This document shows positions 34,666 through 47,480 of a stretch of DNA of 64,000 nucleotides, piece by piece. A model generated the notes under the pieces. The model was given only the letters and a program-made list of their open reading frames with translations, did no database searches and was not told the DNA's origin. How positions within the stretch are numbered: position 1 is the stretch's first letter; every line of letters starts with the position of its first letter. A program made the translations under genes and the position numbers. The DNA comes from Antedon mediterranea (taxonomy: Eukaryota; Echinodermata; Crinoidea; Comatulida; Antedonidae), in NCBI RefSeq assembly GCF_964355755.1, contig NC_092677.1, positions 20,122,101 to 20,186,100 of the forward strand. Reading direction: 5' to 3'.

Positions 34666-36195
34666 AATATAAAAGGCGATATCTGTTATATTATATAGCC
34701 AACAACAAGTAGAATATCTACTGGGTCGGGTAGCTAGGCCATCTTTATGTAATAAGCCTGCCTATAGTTAATTCACATTACCTTGCGAAGAATAATATAC
34801 AGATAATTACTAATTAATGATTCCTTGGCAATAAAGTATATACACTGAGGCCTAGGTCATTTAAATATAATAACAGAAGAATTTCCATCAATAAGCCTAC
34901 ATTAATAATAATAATATTATCAATATCAGGTAGGCCGAATAAATAATAAGACGTCTTCTTCGAGCCGAATCACTGGATGTTCAGCACGCCGCGCGTACCA
35001 GGTTACTTCCTATTGACCAATCACAAACAGTCTTTCGTCACATCTATAGAGGGTGAATAACAAATGAGTGCGCTATGTATGCATAGTTTAAATAGTTTAA
35101 TTGATTAATTTCTTCAAGCAAGTTACATGGCGCAGCAGGTAAAACATTGTCTCGTGATGAAGTGGACTAATCTTCGCGACTCAGACTCAGTTGACTTGTT
35201 TATTTATTGCCAAACGTGAGTGTTGCCACACGAAAATTACACAGTCAATATCATCGTACTCGAGGAAATGTACGATTTACGATCCTTGCAGCAGTAGTCA
35301 TGTGATGCAGTTTCAACCAATTACGTTCAGATATTTACATAGGCTATGTAATGTAAGGTGCTATTATGTTAACACAGAACTCAACACAACCCAACTCAAC
35401 TAACTAGTTGCTCAAGTGCACTTATGTCGAATGTTCAAACAACTAAATGGAACCAGTGAACGAGCGCTTATGTCAACACTGGAACTGATTGTAACTTGTC
35501 ATCGTTACCAGAAAGCGCGCATGACAGTATTTGTAGTTGTATAGGAACCAGTATGCATGTGTGCTTAACATTAAACTGATCGCTGCTGTTCATGGCTACC
35601 CTTACTGCAGGTGTGACGAAATTCAAACCTTTCAGTTGCACTCAGTACTGAAAAAAAATAGAACTGAAGGTAACTGAAAAGAACTAAGCTTGTGTCAAAA
35701 TTGTGTGTGCGCCGTTCAGTTATATTCAGTTGCTTTAGTCAAGTCAAGTTTTATTAGAACTCCAGGGCTACTCAATATTAATATTATAGATTTGTATGCA
35801 GCAGGAGATTTTGTTAAAGTAAATAAATGTATTGATAAGGTTTTAATCACTATGCTATAACTATATAAGATTTATAAATAGATAGTAATCATTCATTATT
35901 GGATATTCATTCAATTCCTTGAAATCCAGTTAAAACTTAATTAAAAATACAAAACAATAAAAATGAAAATAAGACTACAGTATCACAAGAAGCAAGAGAT
36001 AATAAAATTATTAAAATCAGATCTTGAAATGATTGCAAGATAAAGGTATTTATAAAGTTGTGAATATCTGGTGATAGATAAAAATGGGTTTTTTCTTTTA
36101 CCAAAATCTATACCTTTTTATTGACTTAATTTTTTACATTTTTTCAGTTTTTGCTGGTAAATGTGTAAAACGATAAAAATAATTTAACTTAACTT

Positions 36196-36322
36196 TTGTA
36201 TTTAAAATAAAATACAACAAGAATTCATACTTTGATATGTCATAATTGTGCAATTGAAATTGAAAAATAAAAAATACTGAATCTGTAAAAGATAATGTGC
36301 TTATTAAATAATTTAAATAAAA
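36196..36322 (+). repeat. Dispersed repeat, copy of 23301-23416
   Basis: See the 23301 entry. This copy has a 5-base insertion (GATAT) and a longer 3' part before the shared TTAAATAATTTAAATAAAAAT end. Confidence 0.8.
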
Positions 36323-38705
36323 ATGATGTCCAAATAATATTACTTTATTATACTAAACAGACTCAATTTCTGTCACTTCAGTTTATTTTATTGCTAAGGT
36401 CAAGTCTGGGGGTCACTTCATCAAGCCTAATCTGTGAACAAATTGTATCCTATTACAAACAAAAACTTTACTATTATATGTACTGTTTGATAATAATTCA
36501 ATGATTATCTGACAGCAAATTAGAGTACTGTATTATAATATCGGTTTAGATTGACAGTCAAATGTTACTCATTGTGATACCAGAATAATGTTTTGATTAT
36601 TTGACAGTGAATTATTATAATAATTCAGATTACTGTCTACATGCATCTATAATACTGTATTATCAGCACATTTTTTCACAGACTCTCTTCTCCCAGACAT
36701 GCTTTGGGGTTTGTAATTTTAGAATGACCTGTCCTAGTTTACAAATTACCAAAAACGTCAGCCTCTAGAACTATAACTGCTGGTTGCTTTAGCTTCTGAA
36801 TGAGTAGTCCTCTTGGGACGTAGCTGGCTAAAGCAGCAGTGTGAAAATAATTACACACATAAGTGCACAGTGAAAACTGTGATAATCATCAATCAAAAAA
36901 ATATGTGGTGCTGCATTTACTGTGGTATTGAAATACATACAATATGTATGTAAAAACACTGTTTTGATTGTTTTGAACTGAGTTAAACCAATTTCTAACA
37001 CAGACTCCACTGATTGTAATTATGGTGCTTTTTGTATAAAACAAGGTCTTACATGAATTAAAGATCTGTGGTATTCTGTATTATAAAGGTTCAAATCCCA
37101 TCTGAAATCCTTTTCATTTTCATCAACAAATTGAAATAAACGTTGATAACAAAATATTGACAGTATAAATATATTTACATGTTTGCTTAAATGTATCAAT
37201 ATATATATTATCACTATAGTAAAAATATACTACTGTATAACTGTATATGATACACTTACAGTATGCTGTGAACAGTAATATTATAACATATAATTTGTAT
37301 TTTATAACAATATTCAGTATTTTATGTATGCATATCAGTTTCATATACTGTAGGTGAGTCTTGTGCAATTGTTTTATTAATTGATTACATTAATTAAATT
37401 ATATTTTTTATATATATGAAATACAGAATTTGTCATCAATTGCATTAGTGACATTGTATATACTAGTAGTACATGAATTGTCTGTGGTGATATGAACTTT
37501 TTACCTGATCATTTGATCTTGATTTTATGATCAATATTAAGTCTGAATAACAGTGGGTCAACAATAATAAATATGAGTGCAATACAATTTTCTTGTTTTT
37601 TGTGTGTTTATTTCATTGTTATATTGGCCTCTCTTGAGAATTAGTATAAACTTACATAAAATGGTGCTTATTAACAAGCGAACAAATATCTAGTGGCTGC
37701 AAGGCTTGTTGGATATTATGGCTCAAGGCGGAAAGCTCATTGGTTATGGTAGCAGAGCGCTATCAAACGTGGATACCAGATACTAAAGCAAATGTGATAT
37801 GTTGGGTGCAGAACATTCCTACAAAACAAAATTGAGCAATGGAGATTTAGTCTAGCTCCAAAAACAAAACAAAATCTCTAACAAATTGTAAACAAAGCTT
37901 TTTCTTATTTTAATTGAACATGAGGAGACTGCATTCCACAAAATACCTTAAACTTCTAAATTGTTTAGAATATACTGTGACTGTATGTCTTGGGTTTGTT
38001 TTAATGAAACTTTTTGTAGTTAGAGAAACATTTTAGTCTCTAAACTTTCATAAGTGTATTCATCCTTTAAGAAGGATTTCATTTTTCACACAATGTTCTT
38101 ACTTTCTTTCTAGATGCTTGTAACCCATATGTGTCCATGCTTACATTTCGCCTTCTACTTTATTTGAAAGCTACACTTTTGTAACAATGGAGAACTTTTG
38201 TGCATCTAGATTGATTTAACTAATATTTTAACTAAAAAGAAAATTCCTTTCACAATTTTAATAGATAAATAGAAGAACCAAGAAAAAACATTAATTTGTC
38301 ATCTTTCCAGTGGAAAAATTGTACCAAAATATTGGCATTTGCAGTAGAGAGATTTTGCTAAATTACATATACTGCAGATTTTCATGTAGTGTACTGTGTT
38401 AATAAAATGTTGCACAAAATGATCCAGCATGTTGAAATAGGGTGGGGAAGGGGGGGGGGGGGTGTTCTGGGGGAGGGGTGGTTTTGGTTGGGGGAGACCA
38501 GACACTAAGTTCATGAGCCACAGTAAATGGTAATTGATACCTCTAGACGAATCTATAATATACATAACACTAAATTATGTTGAAGTCGGGAAAATTAGAA
38601 CCCAAATTTGCAACTATAGTATGGTACTAGTTGAAGGGTTTAACCGGGGCAAAAAGGAACAAAAGAAAAAATTGTATGGTGAATAACATAGCATACATAA
38701 CATGT

Positions 38706-38938
38706 TGTGGAGCTGTAGCTTGGTGGTTAACGTGCTTGCCTTCCAATCCCAAGGTCCCGGGTTCAATCCTGACCTAGTGCAGGGTTGTAACTCATGACTC
38801 TTTCAACTCCACTCCCTAAGCCTCAAATGAGACTTAGTTTATAAGCACGATAAGTTATTAAATAGTTTATCCATCCTGTAATTGGCGAGTTACTCGCTGT
38901 TGAGTAAAAAGAAAAAAAACAAAACAAAACAAAAAACA
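38706..38938 (+). mobile_element. tRNA-derived SINE, third family
   Basis: GTAGCTTGGTGGTTAACGTG (A box) and CCCGGGTTCAATCC (B box) give a tRNA-like head. A ~150-base body and an A-rich tail with AAAACAAAACAAAAC at about 38911-38935 follow. Sequence differs from the SINEs at 42 and 49 kb. Confidence 0.7.
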
Positions 38939-40650
38939 TATCCAAAATCGACAAAAATCCATCTTGGGGAAAACTGTTTAGACTCGTTTTTCTTTTATTT
39001 AAAATTTTTGATAAAAATGGCCTACAAACTGTAGAGGCTTCTATTTTTCTTAAACTGTTTAACATACATATTTCTATTTGCTCTAATGAAAATGTTTGTC
39101 GAAATATGGCAGGAAAAGTCATTTTTTTAAATATTGACCTCTGACCTCATAATAATATTATCTCAATAAATACTAGTCATACACACTAATTAACATTAGT
39201 CTTAAATTTTTCATAAAGTTTATGTTTATATTTACTCTAATGCATTGGTCGTACACTCAAGATTGATTATTTAATGTAGGCCACTATGTAATTTCGTGTC
39301 ATTTTTTTGTTAAAAGCAAAATTCCAGCTGATTTAGTGTCTTTAGGATGTAAAGTAATGAAAAAAATATGTTGCCATTTTTTTAAAAAAGCTTAAGGGTG
39401 TCAAATCCAAGATGGCCGCCAATACGTAAAATATCCAATAAATGTACCATATTGGACAAAGTAACACCCTTTATGAATAATATTTTAAGTTCATATGGGT
39501 TCTCTGCTATATAAGAATTATTATAAACCTATATTCATCAGTATTCTGACATTTTGAATTTCAAAATGGCCGCCATTTTTAAAAAATGGGTTAAATTTCT
39601 TATTAAAACGTGTGTAAGTTAAATAACATTAGATTGAAATACACAAAATGATATGCTTATGACAACAACATGGTGATTAATACAAAATGTTGACCATCAG
39701 GAGGTCTATAGTACTGACAGTACACTTCTTCATATTAAAACATCTCATAAAATTCTTCAGTTAAACTCTGCCAAAGTCCTTCAATGAAATATTTCTAATC
39801 TTGAATGCGATACAGTAAGTTGACCTTCCTTCGTTTTCTACTACTGTATCCATCAAACTTCCAAAGACTGATCTGCGATCCCAACAAGCTTGTTCAGAAA
39901 AAAATTGGCAAAAGTACTGCAATACCTAATTTCACCGCCAAATAATCTCTATTGGAGTCCTCTTTTACTTTGATAAGTTTGTCACCTGTATTCACTGTCA
40001 TATATATTTTTTGCCAATATTCATCTTTTTCTTAGGATCCCATATAGACAGTTTGCCTTCTACAAGACTTTTACTAATCCCTCAAACATTTTCTGACTAA
40101 TTCATCATGCCATGGCCAACAAACACCTTGTGCGAATTGCAGCATTCTTCATTAATCGGGATATCATCTCTAAGATGTTTTCCATCTAAGATATTTGTGT
40201 CACTGCTTGTATAGGTAATACAAGTTCAGTTTCAACAAAAGCACTGGCCTCAACACTATTTTCACAATGCTACATGTCCAATAGTCATGTAGTTCACCTG
40301 GTCGACATAATAATTGCTTCTTGATGTCATCTCTGTCCACCTCCATTCATCTCGGGCAAGAGTCATCACCAGGCATTTTTGTCTTTTCCCTGGTACATGA
40401 GTTTTTATACCACAACCATGTGCACTCATCAAACTAGTGTATAATGGTGTTCTATCTGTAGGGGTATATATCTAATGAAATCGGTTGAGATTGTAGAAGA
40501 TGAGAAGTAGGAGTTAATGCTGCCTATGAATAACCTTGTGAATGAGCTGTATCTTTATTTCCTTCAAGCTTCTGCCAAAAGTTGACAGGTTGAAAACTTA
40601 CCAACCATACTGGTGACTATGGCCCTGAAGGTTCAGACATTGAATTATCG
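38939..40650. other. Decayed repeats, no intact gene
   Basis: Bases about 39000-39260 are related to the 23-kb repeat family (CTCTAATG, TCGAAATATG, TTGACCTCTGACC). AAGATGGCCGCC and AAAATGGCCGCCATTTTT occur near 39409 and 39563. On the minus strand from about 40400 to 39790 there are short protein-like pieces (Ile-Trp-Asp-Pro-Lys-Lys-Lys; Gly-Asp-Lys-Leu-Ile-Lys-Val-Lys-Glu-Asp). They may be another decayed copy of the family at 15.7-16.7 kb, but stops are frequent. Confidence 0.4.
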
Positions 40651-40808
40651 AAATGCTTAAAATGGTCTAAAACGTTTTCAAATACCATATTAAGCTATTT
40701 TGTGCACTTTGATGTTTTTATGTTAACAAGTTTTTTCGAAAATCACAAAATGGTCTAAAACGTCTCCAAATGCGATTTGAAGCTATTCTTAGCACTTTGG
40801 TGTTTTTA

Positions 40809-41628
40809 GTCGCGTGGAAGCGACTCTATAGTTCACTATGTCGGTCGGTTGGTCGGTCTGTCTGTCGGTCTGTCTGTCTGTCGGTCTGTCGGTCCGGTAT
40901 CACTATGCGTTTTATCGCTTTCTGACCTTATCTTGATATCAGTTTAATCTATAGCTAGGTCAATTTTTCACAGTATATTCCTTATGGCCAGGAATCAATG
41001 TGGTTATGTTTTCACGGTGCGCAATAAAAAACTACGCGGTCTACGCACGATTTAACGAAATCACATTTGTAATCATATCTTCACAACCATGAATCACAAT
41101 TAAATAAAATTTGGTACTCATAAATTTCAGGGCATAAATCATCATATGGCAATACAATTACGTGCGTAGCGCATGTAACGCATGCGTACGGGCGCTTAAA
41201 ATTTTCAAAATTTATTTTTGATGAAATAAGAGTACGTTTCAGGCAATTTTAAGCGTTTACAAAATTGCCATGAGTGCGCATATTTTTGCGCGCGCACTGC
41301 GCGTTAAATGCTATTACGCACTCTTTTTGCCCGATTTCTGTTTTCTTGACTTACTTTTCAACTCGAAATTACGTTATACGAGCACGTCAAAAGTGACAGG
41401 CTACGCACGTGTAAATTAAAAAAATATAAATGTTTTTAAATATTTCAACATTTTTAAACATGTTCAGTAATTTCGGTCAGTATAGTTCACTATGTCGGTC
41501 GGTCGGTCTGTCTGTCTGTCTGTCTGTCGGTCTGTCGGTCTGTCTGTCTGTCGGTCTGTCGGTCTGTCTGTCGGTCCGGTATCACTATGCATTGTAGCAC
41601 GCGACTTAATGGCTGTTGCCCTTGTTAT
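40809..41628. mobile_element. Insertion with GTCTGTCGG microsatellites inside the satellite
   Basis: Interrupts a satellite unit. It starts AGTCGCGTG and has CACGCGACT near its right end (41599-41607). Both halves contain CTATAGTTCACTATGTCGGTCGGT, i.e. a TATAGTTCACTATGTCGGTC block at about 40827 and 41481, followed by GTCTGTCGGTCCGGTATCAC. No coding capacity; non-autonomous element of unknown type. Confidence 0.55.
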
Positions 41629-42029
41629 GTTAACAAGTTTATTCGAAAATCACAAAATGGTCTAAAACGTCTCCAAATGCGATATGAAGCTATTCTGTAC
41701 ACTTTGATGTTTTGTGTGAAAAAGTTTTGTCGAAATGCTCAAAATGGTCTAAAAGATTTTTAAATACCATATTAAGCTATTTTGTGCACTTTGATGTTTT
41801 TGTGTGAAAAGTTTTATCGAAATGCTCAAAATGGTCTAAAACGGTTTCAAATGTGATTTTAAGCACTTTGATGTTTTTGTGTAACCAAGTTTCATCGAAA
41901 TGCACAAAATGGTCTAAAACGTCTCCAAATGCGATTTGAAGCTATTCTTAGCACTTTGGTGTTTTTATGTTAACAAGTTTTTTCGAAAATCACAAAATGG
42001 TCGAAAACGTCTCCAAATTCGATTTGAAG

Positions 42030-42349
42030 TGAGTGGCCGAGCGGTTAAGACAGTGGAACCGTAATCACGTAGCCATAACATCGGCAGGGGTTCGAGGCTC
42101 ACTCACTCCATGGTTCTGGTGGTAGAACGAGTCTTCTCGGATAAGGACTATAAACCGTAGGTCCACTGTACACAACTTGCTCGTGTGCACTTTAAAGAAC
42201 CTAGTACATCTTTCGAGACGAGTAGGGGGTTACCCCAGTGTATTAGTACATCACAGCCACTGATCACCAACTGGGCCCTCTGGGAGATCAGTCTTTGACT
42301 GAAGAGGTCACCCAGTATAAAGATAAAACAAACAAAACAAACAAACAAA
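42030..42349 (+). mobile_element. tRNA-derived SINE with AAAC tail
   Basis: The head GTGAGTGGCCGAGCGGTTAA can pair its first seven bases with CACTCAC after the B box (GGGGTTCGAGGC), mimicking the acceptor stem of a Leu/Ser-type tRNA. The body is shared with 10570-10868. The tail is AAACAAACAAAACAAACAAA. It splits a satellite unit exactly between GATTTGAAG and CTATTCT. Confidence 0.85.
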
Positions 42350-43329
42350 GCTATTCTGTACACTTTGATGTTTTGTGTGAAAAAGTTTTGTCGAAATGCT
42401 CAAAATGGTCTAAAACGTTTTTAAATACCACATTAATCTATTTTGTTCACTTTGATGTTTTTGTGTAAAAAGTTTTATCGAAATGCTCTAAATGTTCTTA
42501 AAGGGTTTCTAATGTGATTTTAAGCACTTTGATGTTTTTGTGTAACCAAGTTTCATCGAAATGCACAAAATGGTCTAAAACGTCTCCAAATGCGATTTGA
42601 AGCTATTCTAAGAACTTTGGTGTTTTTATGTTAACAAGTTTTTTCGAAATGCACAAAATGGTCTAAAACGTCTCCAAATGCGATTTGAAGCTATTCTTAG
42701 CACTTTGGTGTTTTTATGGTAACAAGTTTTTTCTAAAATCACAAAATGGTCTAGACGCAGACTTTAATTTTCTAATAATCACATGGATGCTCAGGAAAAA
42801 GCCCGTCTTATAGTTCATGTGATATTACATGTGGGTGGGCGGTAAAAAGGGGAAGATTAAAAATATCTTACTGAATAATTGTTGGAGACGTGAGAACAGC
42901 GTGGTCCAAGAGGATTGTACCACGCCCTCTCAGTTCTCAAAATAGAATCGTGTTAAACTTTGTTTTCACACAATTCCTGCTTTTTGATACACAGAGACTT
43001 AAGAATAAGCATACAACATCATTTTCTGGCATTTAAAAATTTTATTGGAAAAATGAACATTCTAAACGTGTAACCTGCATGTGATTGTGGATATGTATAA
43101 TTAAAGTTAGACGCAGACTTTATTTTTCTAAGATACATGGATGCTCAGGAAAAAGCCCATGGTAGATGTGAAACACCACCGAGAGCAGCCCATGTAAATA
43201 CAGGGTGGACGCAAGAATGTTCACTCTTCCAAAAAGAGAAACACGAACAGATGTATTTGAACCAAAACAGTAGGCCCCGCTCGGCGAACTGGTATGGTGC
43301 AAGATAGAATGCACTGCCAGGGCAGATGC

Positions 43330-43787
43330 CGTACCATTTTCTTATTAAGAAATTGTTATAATACAGTAATGCAGAAACACTGACTGAGCAGATGTCTTAA
43401 TACAGAACGAAAGGCACTGCCTGAGCAGATGCCTGTAACCTTAATACTAAACAGAAAACTGCCTGAGCAGATGCCTGTAACCTTAATACTAAACAGAAAA
43501 CACTGCCTGAGCAGATGCCTGTAACCTTAATACTGAACAGAAGGCACTACCTGAGCAGATGCCTATAACCTTAATACTAAACAGAAGGCACTGCCTGAGC
43601 AGATGCCTGTAACATTAATACTGAACAGAAGGCACTTCCTGAGCAGGTGCCTGTAACCTTAATACTAAACAGAAGGCACTGCCTGAGCAGATGCCTGTAA
43701 CCTTAATACTAAACAGAAAGGCACTGCCTGAGCAGATGCCTGGAACCATAATACTAAACAGAAAGGCACTGCATGAGCAGATGCCTG
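43330..43787 (+). repeat. ~45-bp tandem repeat array (CTGCCTGAGCAGATGCCTG)
   Basis: About nine copies of a unit with GCACTGCCTGAGCAGATGCC and TTAATACTAAACAGAA. The array resumes at 46683-46770 after the LINE, so the LINE inserted within it. It lies downstream of the recombinase gene in the retroelement's own orientation. Confidence 0.9.
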
Positions 43788-46675
43788 GATTGATTGATTG
43801 ATTGATTGATTTTATTCGATATTCATACATAAAAGTTAAAATATACAATGTATAAAAGAGAATACCTGGATAACGCATTAAGTCGACAAAAAGTCGTATC
43901 ATTAATGCCAGTAGCCTTAGGAGTGACAAAATTAAATGTTGTACCCCTGGTGAAATGGTTATGATGATCAGAAATTAACAAAAAGTTATCCTTAAGGAAA
44001 GAAGGCGTATTAAAGTTATAACGAATTTTGTGAACATAATTTAATCTTAAAAACTTATTTCTGAGGCTGACATTAAGAAACCCAAGATCGGAAAGCTCTT
44101 TGGCACCTATGTGAGACCTCGGACCAACATTTAAAATGAAACGTGCCATCTTGTTTTGGGCAGTTTGTAATTTATGTTTAAGATTCTTATTGACACCGCC
44201 GTACCATGCCGAGGCAGAATAGTCGAATGTACATTGTATTAAATTAATTTTTTATTCAAGCACGAACTTTGCCTATGTAAAAACTTCAACCTTGACTTAA
44301 CTTTACTGATAACACTAGTTGCAATAATATCACATGATACATATTGGTCTAAATCAATACCCAAATATTTAACTTGCTTAGTACTTTTGATTCTACGGCC
44401 CATTAATTCTACAGAAAACTCTTTAACTTTGTTAAGCTTCGCTCTGCTACCAAAGATAATACTTTCGGTTTTGCCAACATGTAAAGATAATTTGTTTTCA
44501 GTTAACCAGTCCTGGCACCTAGCTAGGACAGTACTTAATTTATGAGCGATTTTGGTGGCATCGTGATGAGAATACAGAATCGTAGAATCATCAGCATAAA
44601 GCAATAATTGAACATCAGAATCAATAAAAGAAGCAATATCATTTAAATAACATAGAAAAAGAATAGGGCCCAAGATGCTACCTTGCGGTACACCATGAGT
44701 AACTATAAGAGGTTCAGAGCAGGTACCATTCACACTGACAACTTGTGTGCGGTTAAGATTGAAACCAGTCAGTACACTTAAAACCCATGCATTTTAGCTT
44801 GTTAATTAAAATCACATGATCGACGGTATCGAAAGCTTTTTGTAAGTCAATTAGAACCATTCCAGTAAGAAGGCCTTTGGACTTATTGTTTTTTAAACCG
44901 TCGATGACATTTATGAGGTTGCTTTCAGTTGTATGGGCCTGCTGAAAACCGGATTGATAGGCATAAAGTATATTATTTTTGGAAAGATACCTTTCAACTT
45001 GTATAGCTACAGATTTTTCAAGAATCTTAGATACCGTAGGCAGAATACTAATCGGCCGATAATTCTCAACACTTGTTCTAGTATTTTTCTTAAATAGAGG
45101 GGTAACTTTAGCAGTTTTAAGATCATGAGGTAAACAATTAGTTTTAAACGAAAGGTTAATGATATGAGCTATCGGTTCAGCCAAGATTATCGCACCGTCA
45201 CGTAAAAATCTTGAGGGAATATTATCTAGACCGACGATTTTGTTTACATTTAGGCTTTCGAGTTGAGTTTTAACAAATTCTATGGTAACAGGCTCTAGCT
45301 TAAACATTTTTCCTTTTAATTTAACGTAGTATTTATGAAGATCGTTAGTGGACATGGTGAAAAAACCTATGCATTTTGGGAGTTTTTTGACGAGTGTTGA
45401 CGCAACATTGGTGAAAAACTCATTAAAACGAGAGGCAACGCCTTTTGGACAGAAAGTTTGTTTACCATTTTCATCGAGAACGATTTTAGTGTTTGTTTTA
45501 CATTTCTTCTCGTATCCGAGCTGTTTGAGGGTTTTCCATAATTTTTTAGGGTTGTCTTTATTTTCATCAATCTTATTGAGAAAATAATTAGATTTAGCTT
45601 TTTTGATCAGCCGCTGAGCTTTGTTCCTAGAGGCACAATAATATTTGTATATATCTAGATTAGATTTATCTTTCTTGAATTTTTTTAAAAGTGTGTCTCT
45701 TACTTTGATTTCATTAGCAATTTCGGAGGTAAACCAGGGTGCTATGTTTTGTTTAAGTCTAACTTTTTTTATTGGCGCTATTGAGTCGATCACCTTAATG
45801 ATGATATCTTTAAGAGTTAACCACGCGATATTTACATCGTCATTATTAGTGACAACAGACCAATCGATATCGTTAAGTTTTTCAAGATAGTTATTTACAT
45901 TATAGTTTTTTAAAGATCGTAATTTAGCGGAGTTGTGTTCATTTTTATGAACATGAGACTTAGGTATTTTTCTAGTGCAATAAATAATAAAATGGTCACT
46001 AAGGCCAATATTAATTACTCCAGATTGCTTCACATTATTTTGTACATTAGTAACAATGTGGTCCAAACATGAGCTTTTTTCTTTTCCTATTCTAGTTATA
46101 TCCTTAATAACATTACTAAAACCATTTCTTATAAGAAAATCATTATATCTTTGCGATATTGGATTGATATTTAAAGTGCATATGTTAAAGTCACCAAGAA
46201 CATAAATTTCACTACTCTCTTTGATTTTTGATACAGATTCTTCAAAGTTGTTCAGAAATAAAGATACATTCTGTTTTGGTGGGCGGTAGCATATACCAAT
46301 CACAATTTCCTTTGAACGAGGCAGATATATATTTATCCAAATTGCTTCAAAACCGTCGATATCCAGATCATTTCTACGTGTGAAGGCGCGATAATTTTTT
46401 ACGTAGATACAAACTCCACCACCAGACCGGTTTCTGTCCTTCCTGAGCGCTGTATATCCATCAATTTTGATCTCGTTATCGGTGATGGATTCGTCCAGCC
46501 ACGACTCGCTGATGGATATAACAGTAGCTTTGGTCTTTGATGCGATGTGCCTTAGTTCAGACATTTTATTAACTAATGACCGCGCATTGAGGTGAACAAA
46601 ATGTAGGCCTTTGTTAAACACGTTGAATTCCTCGCTTAAATGCTCGTAAATGTCTTCTGTATATGTATGTCCATC
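43788..46675 (-). mobile_element. CR1/L2-type LINE, 5'-truncated, with ATTG/CAAT tail
   Basis: Minus-strand element. The endonuclease-reverse transcriptase ORF is followed by AATAAAATCAATCAATCAATC, the 4-base microsatellite tail of CR1/L2-like LINEs (about 43788-43815). The 5' end starts just before the endonuclease domain, so ORF1 is missing. It inserted into the 45-bp array of the Ngaro-like element. No target duplication is obvious. Confidence 0.85.
44230..46621 (-). pseudogene. LINE ORF2: endonuclease and reverse transcriptase, one frameshift
   Basis: From 46621 to 44753 the frame encodes an apurinic-type endonuclease: His-Leu-Asn-Ala-Arg-Ser-Leu near residue 10, Ser-Glu-Ser-Trp-Leu near 38, Gly-Asp-Phe-Asn near 145 and Ser-Asp-His near 215. 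The first reverse-transcriptase motifs follow (Asn-Tyr-Arg-Pro-Ile-Ser near 525; Asp-Leu-Gln-Lys-Ala-Phe-Asp near 595). At about 44752 the frame shifts. The next frame (to 44239) has Gly-Val-Pro-Gln-Gly-Ser and Tyr-Ala-Asp-Asp, then a Val-Lys-Tyr-Leu-Gly thumb motif. A further piece (44149-43823) is the C-terminal end (Phe-Leu-Asn-Val-Ser...Asn-Tyr...Arg). One small indel plus 5' loss makes it inactive but quite young. Confidence 0.9.
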
Positions 46676-46789
46676 TTATAATACTATACTGAACAGAATG
46701 CACTGCCTGAGTAGATGCCTGAAACCTTATACTAAACAGCAGGCACTGCCTGGGCAGCTGATGCCTGAAAACTTGTGCAATTTGTAATG

Positions 46790-47293
46790 TTACTTGTTAC
46801 TTAAAGTTATGCAATGAGGTCGTATATATTGTTTGTACGCATCGCTTTTCCATCTACCCATGGTCATGATCTCCTTCTCATTTGCTCCCATGTTATGTAG
46901 TTGTGTAGCCCTACCAATTCTGAATGAGTGCGTATTGAAACGTGTGTGATCTAAAGTGGTGTGCGAAGCAGTTTTTTTAAGAATGCAGCACAGGTGTTGC
47001 CGTTGTAATGGCAAACCTGTTTGGAACACAAAAAACTGTCCAGTAGCTGCTGGTCTAATAGACCTGTAACGTTTCAGCGCCTCAACGGGGCAGAGCAGGC
47101 TGCCACGTTTTTCTTTGATGTTAAATTTTTTGGGTTTGCCATTGTGGTGCTTATATGAACGGAAGCATATAGTAATGCATGTGTCATTGATTTCAATATC
47201 CTTGTCTAATAGGACATGTTGTGGGCTTGTGAGTAGTAAATAAGGTACTTCAGCCCAAAGTTGACCTTGGGGTATTTCATGGTGGTTGCGCAA
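46790..47293 (-). pseudogene. Tyrosine recombinase, C-terminal catalytic part (severed)
   Basis: The minus-strand frame, open from 47293, carries the catalytic core of a DIRS/Ngaro tyrosine recombinase: His-Ser-Phe-Arg-Ile-Gly-Arg-Ala-Thr (the H-x-x-R box) near residue 127 and Met-Gly-Arg-Trp-Lys-Ser-Asp-Ala-Tyr...Tyr with the nucleophile Tyr near 156. The first catalytic Arg lies on the other side of the 11.3-kb palindrome (58541-59065). Codons from 47231 to 47294 belong to the gene but also form the outermost part of the left palindrome arm. The frame upstream of 47293 is closed by a stop in the inserted DNA, so the protein cannot be made. Confidence 0.9.
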
Positions 47294-47294
47294 T

Positions 47295-47480
47295 AGTTAT
47301 GTAATATCCGCCAGGTGTTTCTAATGAAGGTCGTTTCCGCCAGGTGTTTCTAATGAAGGTCGTTTCCGGCAGGTGTTTCTAATGAAGGTCGTTCATTTCC
47401 TGTTATTGTATTAGTTATGTAACTTCCTGCAGGTGTTTCTAATGAAGGTCGTTCTTTTCCTGGTTTCGTACTAGTTATGT
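47295..47480. repeat. Subterminal repeats at palindrome end (left)
   Basis: Four or five copies of CAGGTGTTTCTAATGAAGGTCG interspersed with three copies of TAGTTATGTAAT/CTTCC. They mark the end of the inserted element; AG at the terminus agrees with Polinton ends as described for the family. Mirror copies lie at 58248-58433. No 6-bp target duplication survives. Confidence 0.7.

Larger units (their letters stand above)
34246..38705. other. Intergenic AT-rich DNA, no gene found
   Basis: No exon-like or conserved coding sequence seen on either strand. It holds a MITE-like hairpin (34553-34665), a dispersed repeat (36196-36322) and a G-rich tract (about 38443-38495) that could form a quadruplex. 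Short frames in it show no recognisable motif. Confidence 0.6.
40650..42752 (+). repeat. 88-bp satellite array, + orientation (interrupted)
   Basis: Units of about 88 bp (AAATGGTCTAAAACGTCTCC...AAGCTATTCTTAGCACTTTG...AACAAGTTTTTTCGAAAATC) occur at 40650-40808, 41629-42029 and 42350-42752. At least two subtypes alternate, with CGTCTCCAAATGCGATTTG versus CGTTTTTAAATACCATATT. A non-coding insertion (40809-41628) and a SINE (42030-42349) interrupt it. Confidence 0.9.
42753..47230 (-). mobile_element. Ngaro-like tyrosine-recombinase retroelement, 3' half
   Basis: Reads on the minus strand. It includes the recombinase C-terminal domain (46790-47293), tandem repeats (43330-43790 and 46683-46770) and two direct copies of AGACGCAGACTTTA...TGCTCAGGAAAAAGCCC at 43109-43158 and 42753-42804. 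The second copy abuts the satellite. Repeated short ends downstream of the coding region fit the split direct repeats of Ngaro/DIRS elements. A LINE lies inside (43788-46675). The 5' half is at 58498-59667 beyond the palindrome. Confidence 0.6.

Noticed and set aside
34246-36500. Second host gene downstream of DENND11
   Set aside because: No chain of in-phase exons or conserved block could be found on either strand.
37020-37368. Overlapping minus-strand frames of 64-81 codons
   Set aside because: Simple AT-rich composition gives long hydrophobic chance frames; no homology seen.
38299-38565. Proline-rich minus-strand frame
   Set aside because: The proline run is a translation of the poly-G tract.
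39409-39580. AAGATGGCCGCC motifs as a promoter (YY1-like) cluster
   Set aside because: They sit in diverged repeat sequence with no adjacent first exon or CpG-rich region.
42030-42110. Functional tRNA gene
   Set aside because: A and B boxes and an acceptor-like stem exist, but the copy continues into a SINE body and tail shared with another locus.
43330-43787. Regular ~45-bp repeats as a CRISPR-like array
   Set aside because: Units are tandem without unique spacers and the genome is eukaryotic.
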